Below are positions 59,937 to 64,000 of a stretch of 64,000 nucleotides of DNA, one piece after another. Source of the DNA: Eleusine coracana subsp. coracana (taxonomy: Eukaryota > Streptophyta > Magnoliopsida > Poales > Poaceae); the NCBI GenBank assembly GCA_032690845.1, contig CM064420.1, positions 59,508,707-59,572,706 on the forward strand, given 5' to 3'. The stretch's first letter is position 1; every line of letters starts with the position of its first letter. The notes beneath the pieces are model-generated. The model was not told the origin of the DNA. It worked only from the letters and a program-made list of their open reading frames with translations, and ran no database searches. Made by a program: the position numbers and the translations under genes.

Positions 59937-62314
59937 TCATTTTTTGTGTGGCTCAAAATCATCATCAACATCATAAGCTGGGTTGCATAAGCATCTAAAC
60001 AGCCGGCCGATTCCCTGCACACAAACATATAATGCTGATGAATTTGATTTCAAAACCATTTGCAAATGATAGATGTGAGATAATTGAAAACTTACCTGAG
60101 TAAATGCAGGAGTCCGATATGGCACTGTTTGAGACACATCATCATCTGAACTATCATCTGAGCTGCTGTAATCGTCGAGTACTGTCTTTTTCGACGGCCC
60201 TGGCAATGCCTCCTTTTCCCTCTATTCATGTTGCAAATGAGCAAACATTTGATTTGTAATCGTATAAGTTTTGGTGTACCACAAAAATGTAACACATAAT
60301 CACTGCACGGGCCTTAAGATCCTGGAATCTTTTCCCAAGAATTTTCAAGGCCACTGCGCTAAGAAAACTTCAAGCAACATACCTGAAATGTTTTCCCAAG
60401 AATTTTCAAGGCCACTGCACGGGACTTGAGATCCTCTTTCTTGACATTGTTTTCATGTAGCACCTAAGAATACAAAAACATGTCAATTTGAATATGTTTG
60501 GTTTGCTGATAATTCTAATAAATAACTTAGATTAAAAAACTTGCATGTAATGATACTAAAATACTGACATAATACTAAGAAGTCAAACCTTGCCAAATTA
60601 AATTATTTATGTGTTCATATCAACAGATACATCGGCTTATAAAGTTTTTCATTTTCTAAACAAAGAAAATATATAAACCTGGTACTGAAGAATGTCATGT
60701 TGTACAGGGTCACAATGCTGAAAAAATATATATCTGATGAGGAAACATACCAATTCACAAACATGCAGAAGGGTCATTTCAATGTCCACAACATTGAGCT
60801 TCCACAGTGAGCTCATCATAAGGTCCTTGTTCATCCTCATCTGCTGGTCAACATCCTGCTCGGTGGCGTGGCCGTCCTTGGCGCTCTGCCGGCAGGCCTC
60901 CTCTTGTAGTTGCAGCAGCTGCAGGGCTCCTGCATTGTTCCTTTTGTCCCCTAATCAGTCAGCAATTTTAATCATCCCAACGGAATCTGTTGCACGAAGA
61001 AAGCTTTCACCTTTCGCAGCTGTGATCTGTGACTTCCACAGGTGACCCTTGTTCCTCACCCACTCGGTCACAAATGGCACCCCTAGGTACATGGCCTTCT
61101 TGCCAAGCTCCTTTGCTGCTTGCCGAGAGTATACGTACCCGATGGTCCGAAGAATGTCTAGCCCAGATGCTGCAAGTGGATACTTAACAGTTGAGTTGGA
61201 TGAAACATTTCTGGGATAGATGTGAAGAAATGGATTGATCAGGGATCACAATACTGACATGTGCTGGAGAGCCTCTTTGCCTCGGATTCTGCATGATTAG
61301 CAAATCCTTCCTTTTCACCGCGAACATATTGTGAGAGGAATTCCTTTAGGAATCGGGCTAACTTCTCTTCTCTTTCTCTTTGCACATTCTTGGTCACAAT
61401 AAAATAGAATCAGATGAATATTTCCAGTAGCACAATATCATCACTACTAGTATTCCATACGGAAAGAAAAGGTAACATTGGTGTTTGGTGTCCATCACAG
61501 ATAGAGCCTGCTTATTTGGTCCACTGACCTTGAGCCTATCCTGAAGCTTTTCTGGGTTGTCGTTGTCGCTCGTCAGCTTGGAGGAAGCCATTGTTGCCAT
61601 TGCAAGACTGCCAATGTAGTCCTCAAACAACTCACTCCCGAAAAGAAGGGTGAACACCACCGTGCCATCCAGTATATTATCCCTGATATTAGCAACAACA
61701 TCCAGATTGATTTTTCCCCAGAATAAACATCCAGATTGGTGCACACATTCACATGAAAAATCAAAGACTGAAGTTCTGCTGACATAACAAAATCGTCATC
61801 ATCTGAAATGGGTACCTACCTGGATATGCTGTTCTTGCCGTAGCCGTCGTAGGCCTTCCTCTGCAGAGGGTCACTCAGCACCTGGTAGGCCTCTCCAAGA
61901 GCCTAGGAATCCGATCCATAGCAAGAAGCTCAGCTGGTCAGCACAGCACGCATCCAGTCCACTCCACCAAATCAAGTGTTTAAGTAGAACGTAGCAGTAA
62001 GAATTAAGAACCTGGAACTTTTCGGCCGCTTGGGGATCGTTTGGATTCTTGTCAGGATGCACGTGCCTCGCCTGAAGAACGAAATGGAAACAAGTTGAAA
62101 ACGCACTCCTAGTTTCATCTTTTAAAAAACGTTGTTTTTGTTGTTGGGGTCTACAGCATAAACCAAGAAGGTGCGCGGCGCACTGAACACCAGGAAAAAC
62201 AGCATGAAGGACGGAGCAGAGTGTTACCTTGATGTAGTAGGCCTTGCGGATCTCTTCGTCGGAGGCGGCGGGGCAGACGCCGAGCATGTCGTAGTACTCC
62301 GTCTCCTTCGCCAT
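59937..62314 (-). CDS. DnaJ (Hsp40) co-chaperone with DnaJ-X domain
   Basis: J-proteins stimulate the ATPase of Hsp70. This one has the domain plan of Arabidopsis DnaJ10-type proteins. Proposed exons: 62314-62228, 62071-62012, 61902-61820, 61682-61529, 61388-61259, 61169-61011, 60929-60751, 60463-60383, 60221-60096, 60014-59937. They keep frame and give 378 aa. The J domain is residues 1-73, starting MAKETEYYDMLGV and carrying HPD at 34-36. There is no Gly/Phe region or zinc finger. The DnaJ-X region (about 130-325) follows, with charged helical stretches such as QREREEKLARFLKEFLSQY. A Ser/Asp-rich segment (SSSDDSSDDD) and the tail GIGRLFRCLCNPAYDVDDDF end the protein; the two cysteines in RCLC could be lipidated (inference). 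Confidence 0.93.
60309..60360 (-). repeat. Partial copy of DnaJ exon 8 within the adjacent intron
   Basis: TTTTCCCAAGAATTTTCAAGGCCACTGC occurs in exon 8 (from about 60390) and again in the next intron (from about 60330). Weaker likeness on both sides (AAGATCCTGGAATC against GAGATCCTC) suggests a local duplication. The intronic copy has no matching donor where the exon has one. Confidence 0.75.
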
Positions 62315-64000
62315 CTCCGCCGCCGCCGCCGGTGCTGCTTCCTAGCCTACGCAACTAACTCCTGCGCTGGAAGCAGAAGAGGCAAGAGACCATTGGCCGA
62401 ACATGGACAGAAGAGGCAGAAAGGAAGGTGGCGAGCTGAGCCAGAGTCCAGAGAGAGGAATGGAAGGAGAAAAGGCACATCATTCATTCATGGCGCCGGG
62501 AGGGGAGGGCGTCCCCACCGGCCCATCTTTCCAGTGATGCGCACGCGGCCGCGGCGGCAGAGCGGAGCAGGGGCAGCGCGATGTGCGCGGGGCGTGGCGG
62601 CCGCAGTGCAGAGGCCGATCGATTTAACAAATGCGTGCGATGCGCCGGGCGGCGCGAGGTGGTAGGTGCGGCTGGGCAGTGTGGATCAAGGATTCAAGAT
62701 CGAATGATTATTTGGCTGTTTGTTTTTTCAAGTCTCATTTTGTTTTCTCGTTTGCTTTTTAACTCCCACGCTGTTTTCTCTTCGAATCTTTATGGGCAGC
62801 TGTAGGGTTGTTTAGCGGTCTTGCAAGGAAACTAGATAAATATTTGGAGACCTCTTTTTCTTTCCTACCGTTAGCTTTCCTCTCTCATCATCTTCATAAT
62901 TGGGAATTAACTGTTGATAGAATGAGCTGTATGATTATGGCTTGAGGTCGCCGGCATTGCTTGTGTGTTGAAGGGGCAATAGTGCCAGTACTAATATGAT
63001 AGTTTTTGTCACATTCAGTCTTTTTCGCCATACCTAATGATCCAATCAAAATTAACAAAATGAACCAATTAACAAATATGAGTCATGGGTTGTATGCTTC
63101 TTGAACGAATGGTAGGGTCAAATTGCTGACAGAGGAGCACTGGATTATATGTAGGAGGTAGGAAATGCTCGAGAGAACACTATTTTGACATAATGACATC
63201 TCTATTTCATTGCTCTAAATTAATTTACCAAATATACTTGCACCGAGAAAAGTTCTAGGAAATGCTATTGGTATCCTATCGTCAAAATAAACAATAGGTT
63301 GAGAATATAACTATAGGGACTATTAACCATATTATGATTAATGATAATTAATACGGACCATTTACCATATTCCAATTATGAATTATAAAATTTTTGAGAC
63401 GCCCTCTTAAAAAACCAATAAGTTTCATCTTAAGAAAAAATAAAGAGATTACAGTGCCCACCTTACAACACGGCTGTATCACCAAATATTCACGTGTAAT
63501 TTCTTAGCTCACTGGAGTACTAAGTTGTTTCAAATGACTCATCACGTAGCCAAATACTCTCAATTATTTCTTACATTTCGAATCCCTCATTTATCATTAC
63601 AGTTTGAGAAAACGATAGTGTTCATTTTCGTGTATTCTATCAAAATTATGATGTCCAGGTCTTCTCTATCTTCTGTGTTAAACGCTTGTATATGATGTTT
63701 CGAAGGTAAAAACAGTAAGAATCTTTCCTGCTGTTTTTTGTCGATAGAAAATGGTGAATCGGTCCATCTGGGCACGGTGAACGAGCACCTTGTTTTCGGA
63801 TTTTTAACACCAATCCCATTTCCTGAAACAGGAATCTTTCTTGACCTCAGTTAACAACTCTGCTAAACACTGTGGACCAGCTCCGGGCTGTCTGGCCTCC
63901 AGGAAATTTGCAGACATGTAGAGCGGAACGACACAGGGCAAAGCGGTTGGGATTGTATTGTAGGCAGGGACCAGAAGTTGTAAAGGGCAGCATGTGCGGA
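62315..64000. other. Upstream region of the DnaJ gene and window end
   Basis: The first 350 bases are GC-rich and should hold the DnaJ promoter and 5' UTR. The remainder is AT-rich with short frames only. I see no gene, MITE or other clear element up to the window end. Confidence 0.6.

Overview
This is plant nuclear DNA from a grass, almost certainly rice or another Oryza. The genes are split by many AT-rich introns with GT-AG borders. Exons alternate between AT-rich and very GC-rich types, as in cereals. Gene tails and introns carry Stowaway-like MITEs with grass-type CTCCCTCCG termini and TA target sites. The order of an SDG725/ASHH2-type histone methyltransferase, a PDIL1-type disulfide isomerase and an XND1-type NAC gene fits my memory of rice chromosome 2, but I could not check this by search.

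Layout. 1-12356 (+): 5'-truncated H3K36 methyltransferase with CW, AWS, SET and post-SET domains (16 exons). 14327-14970 (-): short WEB-family gene whose frame breaks near its 3' end. 15889-23178 (-): SAC-domain phosphoinositide phosphatase of RHD4/SAC7 type, 18 coding exons, 598 aa. 25281-26183 (+): intronless, GC-rich gene of unknown function. 28218-31634 (-): ER protein disulfide isomerase with two CGHC sites and a KDEL tail, 10 exons, 505 aa. 32451-35810 (-): GPN-loop GTPase 2 (QQT1-like), 10 exons, 304 aa. 36135-37920 (+): E-class PPR gene with a one-base frameshift, divergent from GPN2. 41997-42785 (+): XND1-like NAC gene. 45374-49276: a 3.9 kb solo-LTR-like element with a perfect 5-bp target duplication. 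51680-59114 (+): ACT-domain-repeat (ACR) gene, 452 aa, preceded by duplicated promoter and leader modules. 59937-62314 (-): DnaJ protein with a DnaJ-X domain, 378 aa. For every intact multi-exon gene, the exon joins I propose keep one frame from start (or window edge) to stop, which is strong internal support.

The genes do not form a pathway; this is an ordinary euchromatic gene neighbourhood. The most notable observations are: (i) three introns with minor-spliceosome (U12) signatures, two of them in GPN2 and one of those of AT-AC type; (ii) duplication of the ACR promoter, noncoding first exon and start of intron 1, with a start-stop uORF (ATGTAG) kept in both leader copies; (iii) frame breaks in the PPR and WEB genes; (iv) several transposon insertions with clean target duplications, including a Mutator-type MITE with a 9-bp duplication and four tiny poly(A)/(T) inserts bracketed by 9-19 bp direct repeats. 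I saw no CRISPR array, rRNA, convincing tRNA gene or viral gene.
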